From positions 95,824 through 159,823 of the forward strand of contig JAAXJB010000039.1 in assembly GCA_012270065.1 (NCBI GenBank): 64,000 bases of DNA, in the 5' to 3' direction. The DNA is from Rubripirellula sp. (GTDB lineage: Bacteria > Planctomycetota > Planctomycetia > Pirellulales > Pirellulaceae). The notes under the pieces are model-generated. The model did no database searches, was not told the DNA's origin, and was given only the letters and a program-made list of their open reading frames with translations. Positions 17,273 to 26,406 of the stretch are shown in pieces (position 1 is the first letter of the stretch; every line of letters begins with the position of its first letter). The translations under genes and the position numbers were made by a program.

Positions 17273-17773
17273 GTGTCTGATCAAAACAACGAATCATCCG
17301 AGGCTGATGCAAACGAGGAAGTTGCCGCAGAAGAGAATGTAGCTTCTGATGATCAGGCGAACACCGCAAATGATTCTTCCCAGGAAGGGGGCGGGGTTCA
17401 AACGGCTGACATTGAAAAGCTGCTCGATCAGGCCACTGAATCTCTTGAGCAGGCAACTGGAAAGACCGCTTCGGCTGAAACAAATCCGACACCATTTGAT
17501 CTCAATGACCTTGCACCCACAGAAGCAAGTGCAGAACGACAGCCCATCGATCTGCTGGGGGAGGTTGAGATGGACCTCCGGATTGAACTGGGAAGAACCC
17601 AAATGTGTCTGGATGAGGTATTGCAACTCCGTGGTGGCTCCGTCGTCGCACTCGACAAACTTGCTGGCGATCCGGTCGATGTGTTTGTCAATGGCCGACT
17701 GATTGCGAGAGGAGAAGTCTTGGTCATGAACGACAATTTCTGTATACGTGTGACAGAACTGGTGGGTGTATAA
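17273..17773 (+). CDS. fliN: Flagellar switch protein FliN (SpoA domain)
   Basis: FliN is a component of the flagellar C-ring that takes part in direction switching and export-apparatus docking. The SpoA domain is at the C terminus (about 92-166): LGEVEMDLRIELGRTQM, VLQLRGGSVVALDKLAGDPVDVFVNGRLIARGEV and FCIRVTELV, the classic FliN pattern. The first 85 residues are acidic and low in complexity, longer than in short FliN proteins but common in this protein family. The start is GTG at 17273, supported by AAGGAAGGA about 6 bases ahead. Only one SpoA domain is present, so the gene is not a FliM-FliN fusion. Confidence 0.93.
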   Translation: MSDQNNESSEADANEEVAAEENVASDDQANTANDSSQEGGGVQTADIEKLLDQATESLEQATGKTASAETNPTPFDLNDLAPTEASAERQPIDLLGEVEMDLRIELGRTQMCLDEVLQLRGGSVVALDKLAGDPVDVFVNGRLIARGEVLVMNDNFCIRVTELVGV

Positions 17774-17839
17774 CCGACAGGAGTCGTTAGTTCATCCGGA
17801 TGATGTCAATGCCTTCATTAACTCGTGAGTTTGTCTGTC

Positions 17840-18556
17840 ATGAACAAACTGGCTTATCTTTCGTCAAGTGTCGTTTTATGTTTCAGCCTGTCATCGAGTC
17901 CGGTTTCTGCGCAGGATGGCACAAGTTTGATACGGGGTCGCGGCTTGGCAAAAACTGTCTCAACGGAGACTCTGCCGACCAATGCAAAACAGCAGTTGAC
18001 TGGAGCAGTCACAACGGGCAAGCAGGGTCCCGAAAGCACAAGCAATCATTCACGCCAGGGTTCCTTTCCTTCCCTGATGCCAACTGTCAACACGGGCACT
18101 GGAGCTTCAACCGAACGCGAATCGAATATCGGTTCCTCCAGCCCATTGATCACCGTCTGTTCGAGCCTGGCCGTCGTGCTCGGGCTATTTGCTGCTCTGA
18201 TTTGGACCACCCGTAAGTTCGGTGGCCGCGGTAGCGGAAGAAAGAACATCCCCAAAGAGGCATTCCAAACCCTGGGAACGACATCAATCGATCCCCGAAC
18301 GCAAGTCTCGCTGCTCCGATGCGGTCAGAAGATCCTGATTGTTGCCCAAACCAGTAACGGTGTTCACCCACTTGGCGAAATCACCGACAAAGAAGAAGTC
18401 AGTCACCTGATTGCAACTTGCTCCGGTGACTCAAAACAAGAGTTCCAGACTGCATTGGCATCCATTGAATCGGAACGAGCTGGAACCGGCTATCTTGGAA
18501 ACGAGGCCAATCCACCCTCAGGGCGTTCACGGGGTCGCCTGTTTGCCAGTGCGTGA
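17840..18556 (+). CDS. fliO: FliO-like flagellar export apparatus protein
   Basis: FliO is a small membrane protein that helps assemble the FliP-FliQ-FliR core of flagellar type III export. The ATG at 17840 begins a clear signal-type segment (MNKLAYLSSSVVLCFSLSSSPVSA); an in-frame GTG at 17825 is less likely. After a serine-rich stretch comes a membrane helix (LITVCSSLAVVLGLFAALIW, about 98-118), then a cytoplasmic domain with FQTLGTTSIDPRTQVSLLRCGQKILIVAQT, the FliO signature. The gene order after fliN supports the call. fliP, fliQ and fliR, which usually follow, are missing; a convergent esterase gene begins 66 bases later. Confidence 0.83.
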   Translation: MNKLAYLSSSVVLCFSLSSSPVSAQDGTSLIRGRGLAKTVSTETLPTNAKQQLTGAVTTGKQGPESTSNHSRQGSFPSLMPTVNTGTGASTERESNIGSSSPLITVCSSLAVVLGLFAALIWTTRKFGGRGSGRKNIPKEAFQTLGTTSIDPRTQVSLLRCGQKILIVAQTSNGVHPLGEITDKEEVSHLIATCSGDSKQEFQTALASIESERAGTGYLGNEANPPSGRSRGRLFASA

Positions 18557-18622
18557 CCGCTGCAACTGGATGTCTGTTGCAACAGCCTTTCACCAATAGA
18601 CAAATCCCCGCAACGATGTCGA

Positions 18623-19558
18623 CTATTCAGTGCCAATTACCCCAATTCGCTTCAACCAACTCTGGCACAACGCAGGCCACTGGGATGCGCCTGGCAAGTC
18701 ACCAGCCAGCCCGACCCCATGCCTTCCCTTGGGAAAAATGTGCAACTCGGACGAAACACCGTTCCGTTGCAGGGCGAGGTAATACTGCAGACTGTTCTCT
18801 GCCGGAACAACTTTATCCTCAGCAGTATGAAAGAGAAATGTAGGCGGAGTGTCGCTGCTCACCTGACGTTCGTTTGACAGCAGTTCTATCAACTCGGGAG
18901 TGGCATCCCCACCGATCAGATTCCTTTGACTTCCACGATGTGTATATGGTTTATCAAAAGCAATCACGGGATAGCACAGGATGGAAAAATCGGGACGTGA
19001 TGATACTCGGGCGATCGGATCTTTAGCTGACGCTTCACCCGGTACGAAATGGGTCGAAACTGTTGAACACAAATGGCCTCCTGCCGAGAAACCGATGACC
19101 CCGATTCGCTTGGGATCAATCCCAAATTCTTTGGCTCTGGCTCGCAAGGTTTGTATGGCACGCTGGGCATCCTGCATGGGTCTCGGATGCCCATAGCCTT
19201 TGCCTTCATTGCCTTTTCCCCTGAGTCGATAGGTACAGATAGCAGATTGAATCCCCAGGTCAGCGAACCAATTTGCAAAATCGTATCCCTCATGCCCCAT
19301 TGCATGCCCGTGGTAACCGCCGCCTGGCAGAATCACGACAGCAGCCGTGGGAACATCTGAATCAACCCGCGTGATGATCAGCTCAGGACAATCACCATCT
19401 TCTTTTCCGCCCGCACCGGGTGCCCCATCAGGCCACAACAACTCCGTTTTACGTGTTGATTTTGATGATTCGTTCTTCGTCTCCTGTGCCGATAACGGCA
19501 CAACAATAAGCACGGAAAGCAGTGGAAAAAGACAGCGTAAAGTCAGACTTTGATTCAT
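18623..19558 (-). CDS. Secreted alpha/beta-hydrolase esterase (BD-FAE/acetyl-esterase type)
   Basis: This is a secreted esterase of the kind that removes acetyl or feruloyl groups from plant or algal polysaccharides. ATG 19558 (MNQSLTLRC) starts a signal peptide ending at VPLSAQ, with a GAGG ribosome site ahead; an in-frame extension to 19687 is not supported. The mature protein begins with TELLWPDGAPGAGGKEDGD, a stretch typical of this subfamily. The oxyanion loop is LPGGGYHGHAMGHEGYD, and the nucleophile elbow is GVIGFSAGGHLCS. The acid and histidine are in FLFHTAEDKVVP and FPKGRHGVGLA. It is a single gene, convergent with fliO. Confidence 0.9.
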   Translation of the reverse strand: MNQSLTLRCLFPLLSVLIVVPLSAQETKNESSKSTRKTELLWPDGAPGAGGKEDGDCPELIITRVDSDVPTAAVVILPGGGYHGHAMGHEGYDFANWFADLGIQSAICTYRLRGKGNEGKGYGHPRPMQDAQRAIQTLRARAKEFGIDPKRIGVIGFSAGGHLCSTVSTHFVPGEASAKDPIARVSSRPDFSILCYPVIAFDKPYTHRGSQRNLIGGDATPELIELLSNERQVSSDTPPTFLFHTAEDKVVPAENSLQYYLALQRNGVSSELHIFPKGRHGVGLAGDLPGASQWPALCQSWLKRIGVIGTE

Positions 19559-19630
19559 TTCGAATAACCTCGGTAGAGCATCACACGGTGGGCCGCTGGT
19601 TGAACATTTTAAACGAAGAGCAAAGAGACG

Positions 19631-19651
19631 GCTGCTGCATGTTACAGCAGC
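19631..19651. other. Hairpin between divergent esterase and ABC permease genes
   Basis: GCTGCTG at 19631-19637 and CAGCAGC at 19645-19651 form a perfect 7-bp stem with loop CATGTTA. It lies 73 bases upstream of the esterase start in a 290-base divergent promoter region. It may be an operator or a leader structure. Confidence 0.3.
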
Positions 19652-19848
19652 AACCGTTGCAAACATCAAAAACCCTCGGTACCTCAATTCAGGCCGCTTT
19701 CCGGATTTCGCTTCACGGCATGTTGCACCGAGAAAAATCCACTGCTGTTTTTAATCCCACCTGCCAAAAAAGTTTGCGACAGTCTAGGCTTGACGTGATC
19801 GTTGTCATGCCAGATCGCTGAAGCCAATCTCAACCAAGGTGAGTCGCC

Positions 19849-20745
19849 TTGCCCGATTCCGCGTATCGTTCCGGAGAAATGGAAAAAAATGCAGGTCTTG
19901 GCCTGCGGTGGAGGCTATCGGTATGGCGTGCCATTCTCAGTACAGCACTCGGGGAGCGTCTGGTATATCGGGGCGACTTCGCTCTGGGAACCCTCATGCG
20001 TTTCCTGCCAATTGTGACACAGATATTTCTGTGGTACGCAATCTTTGACTCAATTGAATCCGCGGGAGGCGACACCCCGGAAGACAGTGAAATCCGTGGT
20101 TTCCGGTTTACAGACATTGTGGCGTATTACCTGCTCACCATGGTTGCACGTGCATTCTCTAGCATGCCCGGCCTTGCTTCCGGAATCGCCAGAGAAATCA
20201 GGGACGGGGAGATCAAACGCTACCTCATTCAACCAATCGATCTGATCAGTTTTCTGCTTCTCACAAGAATCGCGCACAAACTGGCCTATTATGTCATCGC
20301 AATATTGCCTTTCGGCCTGGTTTTTTTCCTCTGTCGAAATTATTTCACCGAAGGCTGGCCGCCTCCCCAAGTACTGATCGCTTTCGTGGGTTCGCTTGTC
20401 ATGGGCTTTCTCATTGGATTTTTCCTTGAGGCTGCAATCGGGATGATCGGTTTCTGGTTCCTCGAAGTCTCTTCCCTTCTTTTCGTTTACATGCTGTTCA
20501 GTTTTTTCCTGTCCGGGCATATGTTTCCTTTAACCATGCTGCCTGACAATGTTGCAACGGTGGTGAATTTCCTCCCATTCAAGTACTTGGCCTATTTTCC
20601 CGCCGCCATTTTTCTTGGAAAAATTCCGACTGAAGATCTGCCGCTTGAATTAGCCATCGAGGTGTGTTGGTTGACTTTCTTCATCCTCCTATGTCGATTC
20701 GCATATTCTCGAGGCGTTCGACGCTACAGTGGTTTCGGAGGTTGA
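19849..20745 (+). CDS. ABC-2 type permease, first of a pair
   Basis: This is a membrane subunit of an ABC transporter of the COG4587 type, with about six membrane helices. The N-terminal cytoplasmic segment ends in [19 protein letters not shown] before the first helix (about 48-66). [23 protein letters not shown] is the conserved cytoplasmic loop of the family. The likely start is TTG 19849, which has AAGGTGAG five bases ahead; ATG 19879 is the alternative. The partner permease begins 3 bases after this stop. The ATP-binding subunit that usually precedes such pairs is not in this neighbourhood. The substrate is unknown. Confidence 0.83.
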   Translation: MPDSAYRSGEMEKNAGLGLRWRLSVWRAILSTALGERLVYRGDFALGTLMRFLPIVTQIFLWYAIFDSIESAGGDTPEDSEIRGFRFTDIVAYYLLTMVARAFSSMPGLASGIAREIRDGEIKRYLIQPIDLISFLLLTRIAHKLAYYVIAILPFGLVFFLCRNYFTEGWPPPQVLIAFVGSLVMGFLIGFFLEAAIGMIGFWFLEVSSLLFVYMLFSFFLSGHMFPLTMLPDNVATVVNFLPFKYLAYFPAAIFLGKIPTEDLPLELAIEVCWLTFFILLCRFAYSRGVRRYSGFGG

Positions 20746-20747
20746 AC

Positions 20748-21617
20748 ATGGCAGAGATTCCGAAATCCAGCCTAACCAGATACGGGAAGGTATTTCTTAC
20801 CTTCGCTCGCAACAGTCTTGTCCGCGACATGACTTTTCGTACCAACTTTGTACTGCAATGCATCAGCAGCGTTGGTTGGACAATGATGAATGTCGGCTTC
20901 TATCTCATCATTTTCCAGTACACAAACACAATTGGTGCGGATAGTGGCTGGGACCGCGACAAGTTCTTCCTCTTCATAGCAACCACCTGGTTCATCAATA
21001 GTCTGGTGCAAGCCTTCTTCATGCCAAATGCCGAGGAATTCAGTGAATTGATCCGCACTGGCGGTCTTGACTTTGCTTTACTCAAACCAATTGACACGCA
21101 ATTCCTTGTGTCCTTCAGGCGTGTCGACTGGAGCGCCTTATCCAACTTTGCCGCCGGTGCCGTCATCGCGATCATCTCGCTCTACTCGCTGGCAACTCGA
21201 AAAGTCGATCCACTGATTCCCAGCATGACTTCGATTCTGCTTTACCTGATTTTCGTTGCCTGCGGTGTTGTCATCATGTACTCGCTGATGATTTGCCTGA
21301 GTGCTACAAGTATCTGGCTGGGACGGAACCAGACTCTCTACAATTTCTGGTTCTACATAACGAACTTCAGTCGCTATCCGATGGAAATCTACAACCGCGG
21401 GTGGGGTAGACCACTCTATGGACTCTTTACATTCATCATTCCGGTATTGCTGGTTGTCAATGTTCCCGCACGGATTCTCGCAAGACCTGTCAGCCCTCAA
21501 ACGTGGGAAGATCAACTGCTGATCCTGTGGAGCTTACTCGCAACTTTGCTCAGTGTCTTGATTAGCCGCTGGGTCTTCAGAAGGGCACTTCTCAGCTATC
21601 GCAGTGCCAGCTCTTGA
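20748..21617 (+). CDS. ABC-2 type permease, second of a pair
   Basis: This is the partner permease, of the COG3694 type. ATG 20748 (MAEIPKSS) is fixed by a GGAGG site at the end of the preceding gene. It has 289 residues and six hydrophobic segments. The loop LIRTGGLDFALLKPIDTQFLVSFRR corresponds to the [16 protein letters not shown] loop of its neighbour, so the two are diverged paralogues that form a heterodimeric channel. The conserved NFSRYPMEIYNRGWGRPLYG segment precedes the last two helices, as in this family. The pair must borrow an ATPase encoded elsewhere. Confidence 0.85.
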   Translation: MAEIPKSSLTRYGKVFLTFARNSLVRDMTFRTNFVLQCISSVGWTMMNVGFYLIIFQYTNTIGADSGWDRDKFFLFIATTWFINSLVQAFFMPNAEEFSELIRTGGLDFALLKPIDTQFLVSFRRVDWSALSNFAAGAVIAIISLYSLATRKVDPLIPSMTSILLYLIFVACGVVIMYSLMICLSATSIWLGRNQTLYNFWFYITNFSRYPMEIYNRGWGRPLYGLFTFIIPVLLVVNVPARILARPVSPQTWEDQLLILWSLLATLLSVLISRWVFRRALLSYRSASS

Positions 21618-21698
21618 ATATCCACCTTTTTTGGTTTTGAGCTACCGGACTCGCCTGCTCCATCCTGCATCTCCCTGGATAGACAGGCAGGCAATGCA

Positions 21699-23951
21699 TT
21701 ACCCGGCATCTTGGGGTGTCCATTTCAAGATGGCAGGTTCCGATTCCAAACCAACTGTATTGATGGAGTAAATCCGGTACTCGCAGCTTTTGCCAACCTT
21801 TTTTTCCACATCAGTAAACTCCATTTTGGCGAGCGGTTGTGAAGGCGTTCCGGAATAATTCATCACTTGGAAAATAGGCTTTCCGAACCTTGATGATGGC
21901 CTTGGAGAGATCCTGGCAATCGTCACTCCATCTCGTTCAATTCGAAAGCCACCGAGACCACTTTCGAAGTCAGCGTCTGCCTGCCAGCTCAATCGTGTAG
22001 CCCCATCAACTGAACGGGCTGTTAATACATGAGGAGCGGTTGGAGCAGTGGAGTCTCTCACAGTTCCGTGCCGCAGAAATTCGGCCCAACACTTCGCAAA
22101 CTTTTCATCAGGCAACCACGACACATCTTTTTCATCCCCGGAATATTCCTCTGCCGGGAAAACCTCACCTGAAGCCGTTCCAATCCATCCCCGAGACATG
22201 TCGACAGAGCGCAACACAACAGGGGACATGTTATCCGCGGGCAGCCTGATACGCAGGCAACTGTCAAAAAATGGGATTGCAAGATAGCGGGAATCACCAA
22301 CCTCATGCCCAGTGCCGGGATCGGGAGCAATTCCAAATGGAGCGTCTTTGAGTCGATAAGCTTTCCACATGGCATGCAAACCATCCCATGCACGACTGAA
22401 TCTTTCGTGATGTTGCTCTTTCGCTCCCGGACATCCCATCACGGGAACCTGAAAAACAGCACTTTCTAATTCAGGCTTTGGAATCTCACTCTGATTCCAG
22501 TAGCCAAACGCCGTGCCGGACTGAAGCCAGATTGCAACGATCCGTTCGGGGTAGATTGTTTGCATCAAACTTGCCCAAAAGCCTCCACCCGAGTGTCCCC
22601 AGATGCACCATGGTGCCTGTCGCAATTCTGCGTGCCCCGTCTGATCAGCAAAAATATCGATCGCCTCCAAAAACCTTTTGCCCGATCCTCTCCTCGGGTC
22701 ACACCACATTCGGCACTCGCTACCGGCCTTCCCTTCATAGGAGGCACTCAAGAGTGCGCAATCCCAACGTTTCGCCAACTCACGCCAGTGCAAGTCGCAC
22801 ACGGCTGTCAAACCGGCATTAGAGGCCCCTGGTCCGCAACCATGCTGATGTAAAATTATCCCGCGCACCTGCTCGACTGCAGGTGGAATCCAAAGGTCAA
22901 AATCCACGAACAGGGCAAGCTCGCCAGGAACCTGTGATGCTGGAAAATGGCAGCGATGAACATCGCCATACTCGGGCTTATCGGAATCCAGCTGTCGCAA
23001 TACTCTTGCTGTGATCTGTTTTTCCATTTCTGTCGCAAGCTTCTCTGCTTCCGCAATTGGCAATCCCGTTTGCATACCCGGTCTTTCATGCCCAACCTCA
23101 CTTAACCAGGCAGCGTGCATCATTTTCTGTCGACGTTCCACCAGCGTCACCAGTGATGCATCTGTATCAACTGGATCTCCACAGCCCCATGCCCGCAAAA
23201 TGGCCTTGGCTATCACGTTGTGTCCCTCGCGATTGATGTGTACGCCATCCCCAGAAAGCACATAGGCGGGCTGGGATCTTCGTTTGGAAGCAAGGTAATC
23301 TGAAAAAATCGAGTGCAGGTCAATGACCATGTCAACCTGATGATTCTGTTCACAGACCCATCTGCTGTAACTGGCCATTACCTGATCGTAGTTTTCGTAA
23401 ATGGCTTTCCACGAATACTTTTTTTCCCCAAGTGCCAACAGTTTTCCCTGTTTTCGCATCGGCAAAGGATCAAAAGCTGGAGGCGTCATCAAGACAAGCT
23501 TGGCTTTGGCTGACCTGACTTTTTCGATGATCAGTCCGATACCGTTCTGGAAGGCCCGAAACCTGTCGTGCGAAAAAGGATGATAGATCCCATCGTTCAT
23601 TCCGTAACATATCACTACCAGATCCGGCTTCACTTTTTCCAGTGCGTCGTCAATTCTGGAATGGACATTGGGACGGGGAAAAGGATGGTCTGGCTCAGAG
23701 AGTCCGCTGCAAGTTTCACTTGGCAAACCAAGGTTGATCAGGGTTGGACTGTGCCCTCTCAGACGCAGTTGTGTTTCCAGCAGGGTGATGTAATCCCCAG
23801 CGTGCGTGATTGAATCTCCCAAAAACAACACCCGTTTAGCCGTCAGAGCAAAATCACTTTCAGCATGACACTGCGTGGGCCTTCCGCAGGAGAAAAAAAG
23901 AAGCAGGACACCTATAAAGATGCGACCAAGAGCATCATGAACAACAATCAT
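21699..23951 (-). CDS. Secreted GDSL/SGNH esterase fused to an alpha/beta-hydrolase and a FN3-like domain
   Basis: This is a two-enzyme fusion of 750 residues. A signal peptide (about 1-31) is followed by an SGNH hydrolase domain (about 38-255): block I is VLFLGDSITHAGD with Ser47, block III is YGMNDG, and the catalytic Asp/His are in GDGVHINREGH. A linker containing WLSEVGHERPGM leads to an alpha/beta-hydrolase (about 325-590) with oxyanion-like LHQHGCGPGAS and nucleophile elbow WGHSGGGFWAS. The last 100 residues (TAPTAPHVLTARSVDGATRLSW onward) resemble a fibronectin type III domain. It probably removes acyl groups from polysaccharides outside the cytoplasm. Both active-site serines are intact. 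It is a single gene, not obviously in an operon. Confidence 0.87.
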   Translation of the reverse strand: MIVVHDALGRIFIGVLLLFFSCGRPTQCHAESDFALTAKRVLFLGDSITHAGDYITLLETQLRLRGHSPTLINLGLPSETCSGLSEPDHPFPRPNVHSRIDDALEKVKPDLVVICYGMNDGIYHPFSHDRFRAFQNGIGLIIEKVRSAKAKLVLMTPPAFDPLPMRKQGKLLALGEKKYSWKAIYENYDQVMASYSRWVCEQNHQVDMVIDLHSIFSDYLASKRRSQPAYVLSGDGVHINREGHNVIAKAILRAWGCGDPVDTDASLVTLVERRQKMMHAAWLSEVGHERPGMQTGLPIAEAEKLATEMEKQITARVLRQLDSDKPEYGDVHRCHFPASQVPGELALFVDFDLWIPPAVEQVRGIILHQHGCGPGASNAGLTAVCDLHWRELAKRWDCALLSASYEGKAGSECRMWCDPRRGSGKRFLEAIDIFADQTGHAELRQAPWCIWGHSGGGFWASLMQTIYPERIVAIWLQSGTAFGYWNQSEIPKPELESAVFQVPVMGCPGAKEQHHERFSRAWDGLHAMWKAYRLKDAPFGIAPDPGTGHEVGDSRYLAIPFFDSCLRIRLPADNMSPVVLRSVDMSRGWIGTASGEVFPAEEYSGDEKDVSWLPDEKFAKCWAEFLRHGTVRDSTAPTAPHVLTARSVDGATRLSWQADADFESGLGGFRIERDGVTIARISPRPSSRFGKPIFQVMNYSGTPSQPLAKMEFTDVEKKVGKSCEYRIYSINTVGLESEPAILKWTPQDAG

Positions 23952-24004
23952 CTGCTAATTCCTCGAATCATCCCACGCTGAATCCGATTCAACCCGGTTG
24001 CCGA

Positions 24005-26179
24005 CTAGGCGCCAATCCCCGCGAGCCACATGAGCAGGGCTATTATCAATCCACATACCACACACGACAGCACAAAGCCCGTAACATCCATTTTAGTAGG
24101 CCGCACGAACTCCCAATCGGAATTTGGAAACAGCTTTCGCTGCTTCGCAATCGCCGGATCACGAAACGCCAATTCCAATGCTTCTTCGTCGGCTTCCGGA
24201 TCAGGCTGTACTGGCGTATTCATTTTTGCAAAGTACCGATCCAATGCAGGCTTACTTCCGCGAGGTGTAACCAGACTGAGCAAAAACAGCACTACGAATG
24301 GCAGCAAAAGACGCGTTGGTAAACGCAGTGTCTCAAGCGTCGCCTTGTTTGCATTGGACAAATCCACGCCCATCAACCCATAAAGCAAGAAATCGATTTT
24401 CAGAGAGCCCGCACCTTTCTGCTGTCCAATCCACCTCTCAGTCGTTACCTGCATACCGTCGTCATCCACACGACTTACCAACTCTTTCGAGAGTTCTCCT
24501 TCCGGAATCAATTCAGTCCAGTAGACTGGTTGTCCACCGCTTTTTACGGTGATTTCGATCGACTCGCCGACTCTCGCGATTGGCGGAGGGTCTCCAAGTT
24601 TCTTGAGTTTGAGCTTCAACTCGTCTTTCTCTTCTTTGTCGCTGCTGTCGGCTATCTTCTGTTTCAGTTCATCGCCCGCAGCCACCCATGCCTCATGTTT
24701 TGCAATATCAGACTCTGTTGCGGGGCGCACCAGCGTTTTTGTCACAAGATTTGTCGTGATCGCAAGATTCTGATTTTCGCTTAGATTTGTCAATTTGGGC
24801 ACAACAACGGGCAAGACAAAGAACACCATCAGAGAAGTGGCGATTGTCCCCCAAACTGCAAACCGATTGACTCGCCGCCAGTACATTCCCAACCAGAACG
24901 GCGCTGCGAAAAGAATTGGCAATTCGATCGCCATTTTGAACTGCCCGAAAACATTTGCATAAGTCATGGCAATGAAAGCAGCACCAACAATGATGACCAA
25001 ACCTGTCAGCCTTCCAACTTGTACATACTTTTTCTCACCCGCATCGGAGTTGATGTAAGGCGCATACACATTTCGAACCACAAGTGCCGAGGTAACGATC
25101 ATGTACGTGTCTGCCGAACTCATCATTGCGGCCAACAGACATGCCAACATCAAGCCTACTAACCCCAACTTCATCGGCCCCAGTATTTCGCGCGCCGCAA
25201 CTCCCCATACCCGGTCCGGGTCCTCCGCAATCTCCGCACTACCGGCCAAAAGTGCCAGCGCGATCAAAGCCGTCAATGCCCATCCGACTGTACAGAGTCG
25301 CTTGAGAAAGTTCCCAACCACCAAGCCGATTCTCGCCTCTTTTTCTGTTTTCGCTGAGCCTCCTCCCGTCGCAATGAAATGGGGCTGCACCACAACACCA
25401 ACAATGCTGATCAGTGACAGAGAAATGATGAATGGCAAAGGAAATTCACCACTGCTGGGACCTGAGAACAGACTGAAACAATCTGCTGACACTCTCTCGT
25501 GCATGATACGAAAACCATCCATCAAACCGGTTTCCCCAGGCCCACCAAAAGTCTCCGCGATCGACCACAGCCCATAGGGAATCAACAGCACTGAAAGAAT
25601 AATGATGAACAGGCCCTGGATCAGGTCTGTCCAATATGCGGCTGCCAGTCCGCCCAATACGCCATACAAAATCACAACAGCAGCAATGATCGGAACCAGT
25701 GTGTACTTCAGGTCATAACCAAACAAACCTTCCTCAAAACCGAGAAGTGGTACTGAGAATTTTGCCACCGCAGAAAACATTGTCGACAGGTAGAACATGT
25801 AGAACACGATCGCAAACAGTGTGTAAGCGACACCCATCGATCGAGACTCATACCTCTCAACAAACCAATCACCCAGGGTCAGATGTCGCATGCGCCGGTA
25901 CCAGACTGCGGTGATCCAGTAAACTGGCGTGACAAACAGCCACATCAAAGCTGACCAGACTCCACTTAGCCCGCTGGTCCACGCGGTCTTGCCGACCATC
26001 ACCGGTTCATGCGCTCCCGTGCCTGCTCCAAATGCAGCAAAGGTCTGCAACAGCTTTCCGAATCCGCGGCCCCCCATGAAATAGTCTTCCTGATTCTTGA
26101 CCCGCTTCATGGCCCACAAGCCAACAGCGATCATGCCAACGAAATAAAGAATCAATACGATGTAATCAATGAGTTGCAT
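24005..26179 (-). CDS. Sodium:solute symporter (SSF family) with a large late insertion
   Basis: This is an SSF/SSS-family transporter that uses the sodium gradient to import a sugar, organic acid or amino acid. The first helix (DYIVLILYFVGMIAVGLWAMKR), the YFMGGRGFG loop and FAAFGAGTGAHEPVM are family hallmarks. The core helices run to about residue 455. Residues about 461-590 form an extracytoplasmic or cytoplasmic insertion rich in Lys and Glu (ELKQKIADSSDKEEKDELK and after) before further helices, giving 724 residues in place of the usual 500-550. The substrate is not readable. It is divergent from the ABC exporter gene. Confidence 0.9.
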   Translation of the reverse strand: MQLIDYIVLILYFVGMIAVGLWAMKRVKNQEDYFMGGRGFGKLLQTFAAFGAGTGAHEPVMVGKTAWTSGLSGVWSALMWLFVTPVYWITAVWYRRMRHLTLGDWFVERYESRSMGVAYTLFAIVFYMFYLSTMFSAVAKFSVPLLGFEEGLFGYDLKYTLVPIIAAVVILYGVLGGLAAAYWTDLIQGLFIIILSVLLIPYGLWSIAETFGGPGETGLMDGFRIMHERVSADCFSLFSGPSSGEFPLPFIISLSLISIVGVVVQPHFIATGGGSAKTEKEARIGLVVGNFLKRLCTVGWALTALIALALLAGSAEIAEDPDRVWGVAAREILGPMKLGLVGLMLACLLAAMMSSADTYMIVTSALVVRNVYAPYINSDAGEKKYVQVGRLTGLVIIVGAAFIAMTYANVFGQFKMAIELPILFAAPFWLGMYWRRVNRFAVWGTIATSLMVFFVLPVVVPKLTNLSENQNLAITTNLVTKTLVRPATESDIAKHEAWVAAGDELKQKIADSSDKEEKDELKLKLKKLGDPPPIARVGESIEITVKSGGQPVYWTELIPEGELSKELVSRVDDDGMQVTTERWIGQQKGAGSLKIDFLLYGLMGVDLSNANKATLETLRLPTRLLLPFVVLFLLSLVTPRGSKPALDRYFAKMNTPVQPDPEADEEALELAFRDPAIAKQRKLFPNSDWEFVRPTKMDVTGFVLSCVVCGLIIALLMWLAGIGA

Positions 26180-26406
26180 GACGCATCTTCGAGCTGAACC
26201 CCATCTAACGGGGGCAGGAAACGGATTGCTATGATCAATGAATCGACGCCCAGTTTAGTGGCAATTCGACAACGAATGCGATATTGCCCGCACTTTGTTG
26301 GGTAAGAATTGATATTCCACGCCGTGAAAACATCGAAACCCCCTGTTTCCTGAGGCAGCAAACGAGGATGGTTGCCCGATCAGTTGATCCGCGCCAACAA
26401 TGAGGC

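Noticed and set aside
17273..17773. FliM-FliN fusion
   Set aside because: Only one SpoA domain is present and there is no FliM middle domain or EIDALL-like N terminus.
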